Shown in pieces: positions 1-8,677 of a DNA stretch of 64,000 bases; positions within the stretch are counted from its first letter, which is position 1; every line of letters starts with the position of its first letter. The DNA is from Candidatus Heimdallarchaeota archaeon. Its GTDB lineage: Archaea > Asgardarchaeota > Heimdallarchaeia > JABLTI01. The notes under the pieces are model-generated. The model searched no databases, was not told the origin of the DNA, and was given only the letters and a program-made list of their open reading frames with translations. The DNA lies in assembly GCA_030614005.1 (NCBI GenBank), contig JAUWKS010000009.1, positions 1-64,000 of the forward strand, given 5' to 3'. Both the position numbers and the translations under genes were made by a program.

Positions 1-1157
1 AAGCTTTTGGAGAATATTTTGGTGGTGCTTTTGGTTGGCTCTTATGGACTGGTTATTTAGCTTCTTGTTCATTATATGCTTATACTTTTGGTTCCTTCTT
101 CGCACACATGGTTCTCAATGAACATGCGTCAGCGTTAGTTGTTGATATAGTTTCAGGTGTTTTTGCTGCGACTTTAATTGCTCTTGCAACGATTATTAAT
201 TTGGTTGGTGTAAAAGAAACTGGAAAATCTCAGAACATTATTGTTTTAATAAAAGTAATAATATTGATCGGTTTTGTAGCAATAACCATACCTGCGGCAA
301 TAAAAAATGCTCCAACAAATTTAACTCCCTTTTTTGCTGATGCAGAAAGAAATCCGCTTGATGTTATGACTGGATTAGCGATGGCTGTTGTTGGCACATC
401 AATATTATTTGTTGCTTTTGAGGGGATGGAATTGATTCCCAATGCTTCCGAAGAGATTCAAAACCCAGAAAAAAACATTCCTCGCTCTATCTATGGCACA
501 GTAATAATTGCTACTGTTATCTATCTCTTAGTTGCTTTTACAGCATTAGGTGGTACTGATTATACGATTTTTGCTGGTGATCCCGAAAAAGCTGAATATG
601 CTTTAGCTATCGCTGCAACTCCCATTTTAGGTCAAGCTGGATTCATAATTATCACTCTCGGTGCTTTATTTTCAACTGCGAGTGCATTTAATGCTTCTCT
701 CTATGGCTCTTCTCGTATGACTTATGTTATGGCTCGAGATGGCATTTTCCCCAGATTCTTCAAAACTGTTTCAAAGAAAGGAAGAGTTCCCTATATTAGC
801 ATTTTATCCATAAGTGGATTAACATTGATCTTTACACTTGCATTAGACCTTAGACAAATTGCTAATCTTGCGAGTTCGATATTTTTGTTATTGTTTGCAA
901 TTATATCATTATCAAGTTTAATTCTCCGCAAGAAAATAAAAGCAAACTTTATAGTACCTCTTGTGGGATTTTTACTTACTACAGCTCTTTTCGGAATATT
1001 TCTTTGGAACTTGATTAATCAAGTTATCAGTGAAGTTTCAGTGGGCAATTTTACCGAATCATTTGTAACTATAATTCTCCTGCCGTTCTTGATTATTGCT
1101 ACGTCAATTGGTAGTTTTATTACAATTAAAGCTCAAAAGAACAAAGTGCAAAATTAA
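1..1157 (+). CDS. APC-family amino acid permease, C-terminal part (gene begins before the window)
   Basis: The reading frame is open from the first bases, well before the first in-window ATG at 108, so the gene is cut by the left edge and about 384 residues are visible. The protein is a string of hydrophobic membrane segments. The conserved APC-superfamily region is clear: an NASLYGSSR stretch followed by ARDGIFPRFF and a short basic loop before the next helix. Family members import amino acids or polyamines by proton or sodium symport. The specific substrate cannot be read. The next gene follows after 18 bases on the same strand, so the two may be co-transcribed. Confidence 0.85.
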   Translation, partial: AFGEYFGGAFGWLLWTGYLASCSLYAYTFGSFFAHMVLNEHASALVVDIVSGVFAATLIALATIINLVGVKETGKSQNIIVLIKVIILIGFVAITIPAAIKNAPTNLTPFFADAERNPLDVMTGLAMAVVGTSILFVAFEGMELIPNASEEIQNPEKNIPRSIYGTVIIATVIYLLVAFTALGGTDYTIFAGDPEKAEYALAIAATPILGQAGFIIITLGALFSTASAFNASLYGSSRMTYVMARDGIFPRFFKTVSKKGRVPYISILSISGLTLIFTLALDLRQIANLASSIFLLLFAIISLSSLILRKKIKANFIVPLVGFLLTTALFGIFLWNLINQVISEVSVGNFTESFVTIILLPFLIIATSIGSFITIKAQKNKVQN

Positions 1158-1175
1158 TTTCTTTCCAGGTGAATC

Positions 1176-2252
1176 TTGTTGTCTCCTAAAAACAATGAAA
1201 AGAAAAATCCTTTACCGAGGAATTATCACATTTTGCGCGTCATTCTATCTGATGCTGATGCACGAACCATTGGTTTTGAAAGGAATCCTGATATGATTCC
1301 AACAATTCTTAAATCCAATTTAACGGAGATTTTAATTCGCTTTTTACAAGATGAATCAAAGAGACTCGTTCTCCTAACAAAATATGCAAAAGAATTAGCT
1401 ACTACAGATTTGAGAACTAGACAATTACATGAAACAAGAGAAGTAGTATTCAGTTTGCGTGAAACAGATAAAACATCTGATGATGCATTAGATTTTTTAC
1501 AAGAAAAACTAACACTCCTACAACAAGAGCGTGTAGATCACGATAAGTATATTTTAGATATGTTAGACGCTTTAGACCAAATAACCTCTACAGAAACGTT
1601 GCTTGAAAATATTGCCTCCTTTGTTAAAAATTTCACCTTCATTAATACTGATAATTGGGAAGACGATTTAGATTATTTCAGAACGCGATTTCTTTTACAG
1701 CGCAAGCAAGAGGAAGATGATCAGCGTTTGAAAGATGAATTCATCCCTGTTGAAGATACTATTCAAAAATCAAAAGAGGGCGAACCTCAACAAATCCGAC
1801 AAGCAACAGCGATAGAATATTTCTTCATTGCAATTCATAAGAAATATTATACGAAATTAAAACACTTGATTCAAGAATATAATCAGATAAAATTAGTACA
1901 ACATCCCGACTCAAGTGTCTCTCTCGAGGAGAAATCCGAGGAAGAGCTCATGGAATTGATTGCGCAACAGGAAAAAGAAAGTTTTGCAGTAGGAAAGAAG
2001 ATGTATACTTTGAAACGAGAGCAAGGTATTTTGACTTTGAAAACATATGAACTCGTTCAAACATTGAAATCAAGATTACTTAACATTACAGGTTCAATTG
2101 CTTCCAGGCGTTTTATGAAAGCTGCTCTAAATGATTTGCTTGATATTGTTAATGATTCTGAAACTGTTTTTGAAATTAAAATGGAAAAAATAACCAAAGA
2201 TTTGAAACGGCTCCTTCGTATTGTTAGAAAAGAACCTTCTGAAGGAAAATGA
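1176..2252 (+). CDS. Unknown helical cytoplasmic protein
   Basis: I do not recognise this 358-residue protein. It has no membrane segment or signal peptide and is very rich in Glu, Gln, Lys and Leu. Long stretches look like amphipathic helix or coiled coil, for example residues 100-140 and 240-330. The start is TTG with AGGTGA at 1167-1172 just upstream; a second TTG follows directly. It lies 18 bases behind the permease gene, so it may be translated from the same message, but this says little about its role. A T-rich stretch after the stop (about 2281-2316) could end the transcript. Confidence 0.7.
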   Translation: MLSPKNNEKKNPLPRNYHILRVILSDADARTIGFERNPDMIPTILKSNLTEILIRFLQDESKRLVLLTKYAKELATTDLRTRQLHETREVVFSLRETDKTSDDALDFLQEKLTLLQQERVDHDKYILDMLDALDQITSTETLLENIASFVKNFTFINTDNWEDDLDYFRTRFLLQRKQEEDDQRLKDEFIPVEDTIQKSKEGEPQQIRQATAIEYFFIAIHKKYYTKLKHLIQEYNQIKLVQHPDSSVSLEEKSEEELMELIAQQEKESFAVGKKMYTLKREQGILTLKTYELVQTLKSRLLNITGSIASRRFMKAALNDLLDIVNDSETVFEIKMEKITKDLKRLLRIVRKEPSEGK

Positions 2253-2280
2253 TCCAGTTGTTAGCATTGATTACAAAAAT

Positions 2281-2316
2281 ATTTTTCTTTTAAAAAATTA
2301 TTTTTTCTTTTTAATT
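2281..2316 (+). terminator. T-rich putative archaeal terminator
   Basis: Several T-runs lie just after the stop codon of the upstream gene without a clear hairpin. Archaeal RNA polymerase can stop on oligo-T alone. The assignment rests only on position and composition. Confidence 0.35.
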
Positions 2317-2371
2317 TCAATTACATAGTTTTAAAAGACTGAAGAATGTGCTGTTGAAACAGTGAAAAATC

Positions 2372-3943
2372 ATGACTAAATTTTTGAAATTCTCTACTGG
2401 CGATAAAATTCCTGCTTCTGATAAGATTTTAGAAGATATTCCACTCGTCGGGGAGATGTCTTTTAACGAATTTGAAACCTCCAAAGAGGGAATTAAAGGT
2501 AAACCAATCAGTTGTTCTAATTGTGGTGCTGTACTAACCGACATCAAAAATGTCGAAACAAGTAACAAAGTTGGCACTTTTTTCAAATGTCTGTTCTGTG
2601 CAACAGTAAACGTAATTGATCCAAAGGATTTACCTACTAATATTGATATAAACATAGATTGGTATTTGCCTCCCGATACAACCAAAGGTGATTTTGGGAA
2701 AGGATTACACAAGGGTAATTCTTTAATCGCTGCATTAGATGTATCTGGCTCCATGCATAGAGCAAGACTTGAGGGAGTAAAACAGAGTTTAATTTCAACT
2801 CTAAAAGCTTATTCAATATCAAAACCAGACTCAATTTTTGGTATGGTGACTTTTGAGAGTGCAATAAGAATTTACTCTGCAGATGGTGAAGTTGTAGAGC
2901 AATTATCTGGTGATATACTCTATAATGTGAAAGCAATTGAGAAAAAGGTTGCTGGAAATAGTTGGGTAAAGAACCAATTGCCCAAAATGACTATGAAAGC
3001 TGTTGCCAAAGATTGGCAAAGAACAATACAAAAAATGGTCTCCCTTGGATCGACTGCACTTGGTGCAGCAGTTGTTGCAGCAAGAATCATGTCTTTAGCT
3101 GCTGGAACTGGGCGCGTTCTTCTTTTAACTGACGGAATGGCAAATGAGGGAATTGGTAGTCTTTCTGGAGCAAGTCCAGAAGGAAAGAAGTTTTACAAAT
3201 CAATAGCTCAAGAACTGAAAAAGAATGGTGTCATTTTAGATATTGTAGGCATTGCAGGACAAGGATCATTAGAGCTAAAAACGCTGGCACAAATGCCAGA
3301 AATAACTGGAGGAGATTTGTTCTATGCTGACCTTTCTGAACTTTCAGATAGCTTCTCAATGATTGCTGGAGATACACTTATCGGAAGAAATGCTCGAATC
3401 AAAGTTATCGTTCCAGAAGAACTTGAACTAACTAATTTGAGTGGTGCTGGAGCACATATTACCCGACTCAAAAGCGGAGAAGATATTTCCCTTGGGGGAC
3501 TTACTAAGTCTCGCTCAATAGCTTTTGAGTTTAAACCCAAGAGGAAAGTGAAAGATCGCAAAAAAGTTCCAGTGCAAGTACAAATTCGCTACAAAGACGA
3601 AGATGACAATGAACGTATTAGAATTGTAGAACACGAACTTGAAGTTTCAGAAATCAAAGAGGAACTTGAGAAAAACCTTGATGCTGATTTAATTGCTGGT
3701 TATACTGTGCAAAGAGCTGCACAAGTAATGCAAAAAGATCGAAAGAAAAGCAAGGAAATGATGAAAGATATGCGTTTAACACTTTCTCGTGTTGCACCAC
3801 AAGCCGCTGAAGCACAAGCTTATCTCGAAGAAGAGATGGAAGATCTCGATGAATTAATCGAGATGGAAGAAGAAGGTAAAGCTATGGCCGGTGATAGAGT
3901 GCAATCAAGCTCTTATCGTATGGCTAAAAAGCGAAAGAGATAA
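2372..3943 (+). CDS. Zinc-ribbon plus vWA-domain protein
   Basis: The 523-residue protein starts with a short segment and a four-cysteine zinc ribbon (C48, C51, C73, C76). A von Willebrand A domain follows, with a complete metal-binding site: DVSGS at 123-127, a conserved Thr near 227 and an LLTDG motif near 250. After the vWA domain come a predicted beta-rich region (about 335-430) and an acidic helical tail ending in basic residues. There is no signal peptide or membrane segment, so it should be cytosolic. vWA proteins usually act as metal-dependent adhesion or assembly modules; the partner is unknown. The order zinc ribbon, vWA, beta domain, helix is reminiscent of Sec23/Sec24, but I see no gelsolin-like domain. 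Confidence 0.8.
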   Translation: MTKFLKFSTGDKIPASDKILEDIPLVGEMSFNEFETSKEGIKGKPISCSNCGAVLTDIKNVETSNKVGTFFKCLFCATVNVIDPKDLPTNIDINIDWYLPPDTTKGDFGKGLHKGNSLIAALDVSGSMHRARLEGVKQSLISTLKAYSISKPDSIFGMVTFESAIRIYSADGEVVEQLSGDILYNVKAIEKKVAGNSWVKNQLPKMTMKAVAKDWQRTIQKMVSLGSTALGAAVVAARIMSLAAGTGRVLLLTDGMANEGIGSLSGASPEGKKFYKSIAQELKKNGVILDIVGIAGQGSLELKTLAQMPEITGGDLFYADLSELSDSFSMIAGDTLIGRNARIKVIVPEELELTNLSGAGAHITRLKSGEDISLGGLTKSRSIAFEFKPKRKVKDRKKVPVQVQIRYKDEDDNERIRIVEHELEVSEIKEELEKNLDADLIAGYTVQRAAQVMQKDRKKSKEMMKDMRLTLSRVAPQAAEAQAYLEEEMEDLDELIEMEEEGKAMAGDRVQSSSYRMAKKRKR

Positions 3944-3956
3944 TCAAAATTGAAAT

Positions 3957-3989
3957 GAGGATATGTATTTAAATATCCTCTTTTTTTTT
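3957..3989 (+). terminator. Hairpin followed by T-run
   Basis: An 8-bp perfect stem (GAGGATAT at 3957-3964 with ATATCCTC at 3973-3980) has an 8-base loop and is followed at once by nine Ts. It sits just past the vWA gene and before the oppositely oriented solute-binding gene. Confidence 0.75.
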
Positions 3990-4033
3990 AAATTTACTAC
4001 TCATTTTTTTCTGGATGTTCACTGTTATATTGA

Positions 4034-5836
4034 TTATTTAATAATTCGATTTTTTCGAGTGATCCACAAACCAGCGCCCAGAAGTCCAAACATAATTACA
4101 ATAAAACTGAAGGACAAGGAAATAACATAGCTATTGGGACCTTCAGGAAGTGAGTAGCTGATATCGAAACCAGCTTGAGCCATATGATACTTGGCAAGCT
4201 CAATATTATACTCATACGGGATCAAAGAATGATTATAGCCAACAGCAACTCGAGGACAACCAGTTGTTGCTGGTACAGCAAGACCTTTGAAAATTTCATT
4301 AGTGATTATTTGTCTGGGTACCATATGACTAATTGCTTTTCGAATGTGTTTAGCAGACTCAACACCAGCTATTGGACAGAGTACTCCAGTACCAAGATAG
4401 GGATGTTCCATATTGATAGCTATTTCTGAAGCTCCAGGGTCATCAACCAAGGTATAGGCAACATTGGGAAGAGCAAGTTCAACAAGTCGTGGTGAAAATT
4501 GGGCATCAACCATATCTATTGCTTCTGCTGAAAGTGCAGCTAATGCATTTTCTATTCTGTCAAAGAATTCGAAGTAGATATCAGTAAAACCCGGGTCAGC
4601 ACCAAGCCAGTCAGTAAAGTGTGGATTTGCTTCTAAGTGAATGACACTATTTGTAGCATTATAATCAGCTAGCATGTAAGGACCGGCACCAAACATCTTT
4701 TCGGGGTGATTGGTAGTCCAGTTTGCAGCAGTGGATTGGTGATCGGCTGGAGCAATTGCACCCCAAATATGTTCAGGGATTAGATTGAGAGTTAAATTGC
4801 TATCTTGGAAAACATAAGATTGATTGAAGGTAATTGAAAATGCTTTATTATTTATTTTAGTAATAGAATCATTATCCCAGTATTGGATATTATGAGAATA
4901 TTCCATTCCTCCTAAATCAGGTGTAACTGCTAATTGATAATTGTAAATAATGTCATCTGTGGTTAAATCAACTCCATCAGCCCATACAGCACCCTCTTTG
5001 ATGATAACAGTATAAGTAATTCCGTCAATACTGCTGACTGATTCTGCAAGCCAAGGACTATACCCATTGTCTAATGCAGGATTTCTTTGAAGTAAACCGT
5101 TGTAGATCTGGTGTAACCATTGAGCATCATAATAAAACTTAATGGTATAAGGGTGGAAATCTTCAAAGTCAGCTGGAGTGGCATAGTGAAATTCAGTTTC
5201 ACCTAGCATAGTCATATTAAAAAATGGATAATGGTCACCAGCCCAAAGTAACCCTTCAAAATTTCTCACATTGGGATCATGTGGAAAGCAAGATAATGGA
5301 TAAGTAGTGCTTATCTGAGGCAGGTCTTCGTAGAGCAGTGATTGAATTTTACCAACGAAGTTAATTCTATCAGTTGAAGTAAATGAGGATGTATAGCTGT
5401 TAATAGCATTGTCCATTTCAGGATTGTTGTATTGATAGAAATTATCACCATTGGGGGTAATAGAAGGACTATCATATAAACCAGTAGGATCCCAATCAAA
5501 GCCCCAACTCCAGCTAATGAAAAAAAGATCATACCCGCCTTTGGAATATTCGGGAATAGGATACGGACCAGGGTATCCCCAGGTTCGAGGACTGATTTGC
5601 GCCCAAACAGTATGATCAAAAACATCAATGCCAATGCCAATTTTTGGTAACTGTTCTACCATAACTGATGCCACAGTAGTTATCCATTGATGATATGTAC
5701 TCGGTACTAAAATACTAATATAAAAAAATGGTTCAGGATTTCCATTCTCTCCGGAAGCAACCTGTTGAATAGGTATAAGAAGAAGGTGCATAATAATCAC
5801 AAAAGCTAATTTCTTCTTCCAAAGATACGTACGCAT
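4034..5836 (-). CDS. Membrane-anchored family 5 extracellular solute-binding protein with swapped halves
   Basis: This 600-residue protein has an N-terminal signal peptide and a C-terminal membrane anchor (about 572-594) followed by basic residues, so it should sit on the outer face of the membrane. Residues 36-200 resemble the C-terminal lobe of SBP_bac_5 (oligopeptide or nickel binding) proteins: LPKIGIGIDV, then YDLFFISWSW, then a YNNPEMD region. Residues 212-565 resemble the part that normally comes first, with IYNGLL, LAESVSSIDG, VWADG and LTTDDI. The usual order is therefore reversed. No transporter permease or ATPase is nearby. It starts at ATG 5836 with an AAGGA-type site upstream. 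Substrate unknown. Confidence 0.8.
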   Translation of the reverse strand: MRTYLWKKKLAFVIIMHLLLIPIQQVASGENGNPEPFFYISILVPSTYHQWITTVASVMVEQLPKIGIGIDVFDHTVWAQISPRTWGYPGPYPIPEYSKGGYDLFFISWSWGFDWDPTGLYDSPSITPNGDNFYQYNNPEMDNAINSYTSSFTSTDRINFVGKIQSLLYEDLPQISTTYPLSCFPHDPNVRNFEGLLWAGDHYPFFNMTMLGETEFHYATPADFEDFHPYTIKFYYDAQWLHQIYNGLLQRNPALDNGYSPWLAESVSSIDGITYTVIIKEGAVWADGVDLTTDDIIYNYQLAVTPDLGGMEYSHNIQYWDNDSITKINNKAFSITFNQSYVFQDSNLTLNLIPEHIWGAIAPADHQSTAANWTTNHPEKMFGAGPYMLADYNATNSVIHLEANPHFTDWLGADPGFTDIYFEFFDRIENALAALSAEAIDMVDAQFSPRLVELALPNVAYTLVDDPGASEIAINMEHPYLGTGVLCPIAGVESAKHIRKAISHMVPRQIITNEIFKGLAVPATTGCPRVAVGYNHSLIPYEYNIELAKYHMAQAGFDISYSLPEGPNSYVISLSFSFIVIMFGLLGAGLWITRKNRIIK

Positions 5837-5941
5837 GATTCAACCATTCCTTTTTTTAAGATTATTATTCCAACAATGATTGAAATACTTTATTCACACC
5901 ATGTTTCTTTGAGTGTTTTGCTATCATAGGTAATTCTAATT

Positions 5942-5961
5942 TTCCACAAGTTGGTGTGGAA
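5942..5961 (-). terminator. Hairpin downstream of the Nre gene
   Basis: Perfect 7-bp arms (TTCCACA at 5942-5948, TGTGGAA at 5955-5961) lie in the gap after the Nre gene stop. The tract beyond it on the minus strand is only moderately T-rich, so termination is a guess. Confidence 0.3.
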
Positions 5962-6004
5962 CGGAAGCTCTTATCATAATTGTTAAGAAAAAGGTCTACG
6001 GTTC

Positions 6005-7273
6005 TTATCCCTGAATATCCTTAGGGAAGAAATCCTCGAGAGTTTTTTGCGTTCTATATATTTTGTAAGTTTTGCTTACATTTAACCATCGTTCTAAAGG
6101 TAGAGCAAGCCGTTTCTTCAATTCGACAAAAGCATTATCCATTGTATCGAATTTCATTGGTGGGTGCTTCAAAGCTTCTTTAGCAATTTCTCTAAACCGC
6201 CAGACTCCCATTGGAACCCAGTCACGATCAACTTCCATAAATACAAAAGCACCCGATTGTCTATTTATTTTCATTAAATATTCCAATACAGGTAAACGAG
6301 TGCAATAGTAAGCACCACAAATTACATCTGCGTATTTCTTTCGCCCTTTCCAAGTTTCCCAATCTGTTTCAGGGTTACCTAAAGGTGAGATACGCCAATA
6401 TTCTAATGCTTCAAACATCCAACCACTTGGATACAATAAAATCTGAACATTATTTCCAAGTGCTTTATGTCCATAAAGTTGAAAATCATTAATCCAATTT
6501 TTGTTTAGAATTTGCTTCCAATATCTTTTCCCTAATATATCATCTACAGCAGTTATAGACCATGTCGTTGGAACCAATTTTCTTCTCTTTTTCACACCAA
6601 ATAATCCGGCAGATAATAGTCTAGTAATTTGTCTTTGAGGGATTTTATCGTCGTAGAGATTTAATATCCCTCCAGTTGCTTTTAGATCTGTATCTCCAAC
6701 AACTTTATCCACTGGTTTTGGTACTTTTGGATTTTCAGTTATTCTAGCACTTTTCAATATCCCTGAAGGACCTGAAGGGGCTGTTCTAGGAGAAAAAACA
6801 ATATCTAATTTCGGACGTTTTATGAACGACATTTCAGTATCAATTGGTTTACCTGACATAACTAATTCTTGCGTGAGGGAGAGTATTTTTCCGGGATCTT
6901 TCGCAGATTTTACACTAGTAGCTGCTTTGCCACGAACAAGAGCTGTTCTGTAACCAATGATCTCTTCCATTGATTTTTCTATCCAAAGATCCTCTGCATC
7001 ATAAATGGATGTATCTTGTGATGCTAAAGGTGGAACCAATGGCCCAATGGATACTTTTGGATAGCCATATTCTCCCACAAAAAAACCCGGTGGGGAAGCA
7101 CCAAAGAATTCTGTTTTAGAAAAGGTTTTTTGGATTTCTGCTATGGATTTAGCTTTAGCTAAAATCGGGCACAAACTTTTGCCACAGAGTTTTCTAAAGC
7201 CTTTGCATTTTTGGCACAAATTACGATTAATCTCGGAGGGAGAGGGTCTAAGGGTGAGATTTACTGAAGACAT
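6005..7273 (-). CDS. nre: Nre-family DNA repair protein with C-terminal PCNA-binding motif
   Basis: The protein matches the archaeal Nre family. It has an N-terminal four-cysteine zinc motif (C20, C23, C30, C35), the conserved STWSITAVDDILG region in the middle and a long conserved C-terminal half. The end carries QKTLEDFF, a textbook PIP box (QxxLxxFF) that should dock on PCNA. Members of this family in other archaea are linked to DNA damage repair. I prefer the ATG at 7273, since GTGAT lies just upstream; a GTG at 7282 would add three residues. The neighbour at 7298-8038 is on the same strand but looks functionally unrelated. Confidence 0.85.
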   Translation of the reverse strand: MSSVNLTLRPSPSEINRNLCQKCKGFRKLCGKSLCPILAKAKSIAEIQKTFSKTEFFGASPPGFFVGEYGYPKVSIGPLVPPLASQDTSIYDAEDLWIEKSMEEIIGYRTALVRGKAATSVKSAKDPGKILSLTQELVMSGKPIDTEMSFIKRPKLDIVFSPRTAPSGPSGILKSARITENPKVPKPVDKVVGDTDLKATGGILNLYDDKIPQRQITRLLSAGLFGVKKRRKLVPTTWSITAVDDILGKRYWKQILNKNWINDFQLYGHKALGNNVQILLYPSGWMFEALEYWRISPLGNPETDWETWKGRKKYADVICGAYYCTRLPVLEYLMKINRQSGAFVFMEVDRDWVPMGVWRFREIAKEALKHPPMKFDTMDNAFVELKKRLALPLERWLNVSKTYKIYRTQKTLEDFFPKDIQG

Positions 7274-7297
7274 TATTATCACTAATTTTTTTCTAAA

Positions 7298-8038
7298 TTA
7301 TGCATCAAACTCATTGTATTGTTGTGCTTCATCTTCCCCCAAATCCTCAAGTGATCCAAGAGCATACTCAGGTAGTTCCTCTTGTTTCAATTTTTCTCGT
7401 TCTTTTAGAAGACGCTCTACTTCGTCTTCTTCTGGTGCTTTTTTCCTATTAACATATAGTACTATGATTATTATAAAAACCATTAACCCAGTGATACTGA
7501 TTAAACCATAAATTACTGTATCTAGCCAAATCCCTGCAAAAACATCAATATGCCAAGTAAATGTTAATGGTGTTATAGAAGCTCCCGCATACATAACTAA
7601 AATCCAATTATCAGTATAAGGTGCTTTTACTTGAAATGTACCACTCCGTTTATTATCAAATGGTATATCATCCATCATAAATAGCGGATCATATAAATAG
7701 AGCAAATTTTCACTTGGAATTCTATTTACAGCTTGAGTTAAATTATCGCTCTCAACCCAATTTTCAAAGCTAGCAGAGTCAATAATAAAAACTAGGAAAG
7801 GTGAAGAAAAAACATCCGCAGGAGTTACTTCCCAATCACCGCTTATTGCTTGCCCTTCCTCAACATGGACTGTTACATTGTGGAAGCCATATGGGGATAC
7901 GATGATTTGTTCATCTGCACTGATCGCTGACTTTTCTATTATCATACCAAATCCTTGATGCGCACTTAATTGAGAGAACAAATTCATAATTAGTATCAAT
8001 GCAGCTACTATTTTGACTCGAGACTTCAAGGAATACAT
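7298..8038 (-). CDS. Surface protein with signal peptide, beta domain and C-terminal membrane anchor
   Basis: The 246 residues read as an N-terminal signal peptide (cut near residue 26), an extracellular part of about 150 residues that looks beta-rich (alternating hydrophobics, WILVMYAGA, TFTWHIDV), one strong membrane helix (about 176-197) and an acidic, charged cytoplasmic tail of about 45 residues. I do not recognise a named family. The single-pass layout with a short extracellular beta domain and a tail recalls GOLD/p24-like proteins, but only at the level of layout. It ends 25 bases before the Nre gene on the same strand and could share its transcript. Confidence 0.65.
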   Translation of the reverse strand: MYSLKSRVKIVAALILIMNLFSQLSAHQGFGMIIEKSAISADEQIIVSPYGFHNVTVHVEEGQAISGDWEVTPADVFSSPFLVFIIDSASFENWVESDNLTQAVNRIPSENLLYLYDPLFMMDDIPFDNKRSGTFQVKAPYTDNWILVMYAGASITPLTFTWHIDVFAGIWLDTVIYGLISITGLMVFIIIIVLYVNRKKAPEEDEVERLLKEREKLKQEELPEYALGSLEDLGEDEAQQYNEFDA

Positions 8039-8122
8039 TATACAACCACCTATGCTGTTGTTTTAATAATCAGAAAGTTTATTCAAGAATTTTTCTAGTT
8101 CATTAGTAAAGAAGAGAAAGAA

Positions 8123-8143
8123 GCGAGGGTGAGGTTCCCTCGC
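8123..8143. repeat. Inverted repeat, 7-bp arms
   Basis: GCGAGGG at 8123-8129 pairs perfectly with CCCTCGC at 8137-8143 around a 7-base loop. It stands out as a GC-rich island in an AT-rich gap. Function unknown; it ends four bases before a small possible ORF. Confidence 0.5.
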
Positions 8144-8146
8144 AAA

Positions 8147-8263
8147 ATGAATGCTGTTTTCTCTTACTTCAAAAAGCAATTGAAGATTTATGATGTCTGG
8201 AACAATTGCAAGCATTACTTTACTCAAATTCCCAAGTGTGTTGCAGTAGTTGTTAATGCATGA
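8147..8263 (+). CDS. Possible small protein of 38 residues
   Basis: An ATG-to-TGA frame encodes 38 residues with a basic N-terminal half, two cysteines and a short hydrophobic end (CVAVVVNA). A GAGGT lies 10 bases upstream, overlapping the loop of the hairpin just before it. No homology can be claimed; a frame of this size could occur by chance. Confidence 0.2.
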   Translation: MNAVFSYFKKQLKIYDVWNNCKHYFTQIPKCVAVVVNA

Positions 8264-8646
8264 ATTTTTCCATTGTTCTCTTGTCTTGCTTTTTTCTGGA
8301 TGGTTGTTATTTACTTCTTGAGTAGCACTATATGCTCTTCTAAGTTTCTTCTGCCTATCCGAAGATGATTTTATTCTATACTTTCTAGTTTATCTATATC
8401 AACTATAAAGGTTTACATTGTTTTTATTTTCAAGAAAGAATAGTACTTTCCTCAGACTGAAAAACAGAAAAAAATATCATCGTTTTAGTCATCTTTTTTA
8501 ATAATATATCGCTCAATGAATGTATATCTACTTAGAAAATAATTTATTATCGAAACAATTGTTAGTCTTTAAAAGAACGGTTGTATATAATCAACAAGAA
8601 GATTGGAAGAATCGAAAAGGCTGATATTCTTCGATTGTAGAATAAC

Positions 8647-8654
8647 TATATAAA
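8647..8654 (+). promoter_or_regulatory. TATA box of lonB
   Basis: TATATAAA lies 23 bases ahead of the lonB ATG. With the usual archaeal spacing the transcript would begin at or next to the ATG, which suggests a leaderless or nearly leaderless mRNA. Confidence 0.55.
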
Positions 8655-8677
8655 ATTATTATAATCGAGAGATTACA

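Larger units (their letters stand above)
8040..8640. other. Gene-poor stretch between divergent genes
   Basis: About 600 bases separate the minus-strand surface protein from lonB. I see no convincing long coding region. It holds a 7-bp hairpin (8123-8143), a possible 38-codon frame (8147-8263) and AT-rich promoter-like sequence towards lonB, including a TATA-like stretch near 8583-8589. Confidence 0.6.

Noticed and set aside
5311..5640. 109-codon minus-strand frame inside the solute-binding gene
   Set aside because: It lies in another frame of a well-supported gene and shows no independent start signal.
7143..7511. 122-codon plus-strand frame across the Nre and surface protein genes
   Set aside because: It spans the boundary of two good minus-strand genes, and its low-complexity Ser/Arg product looks like antisense of acidic coding sequence.
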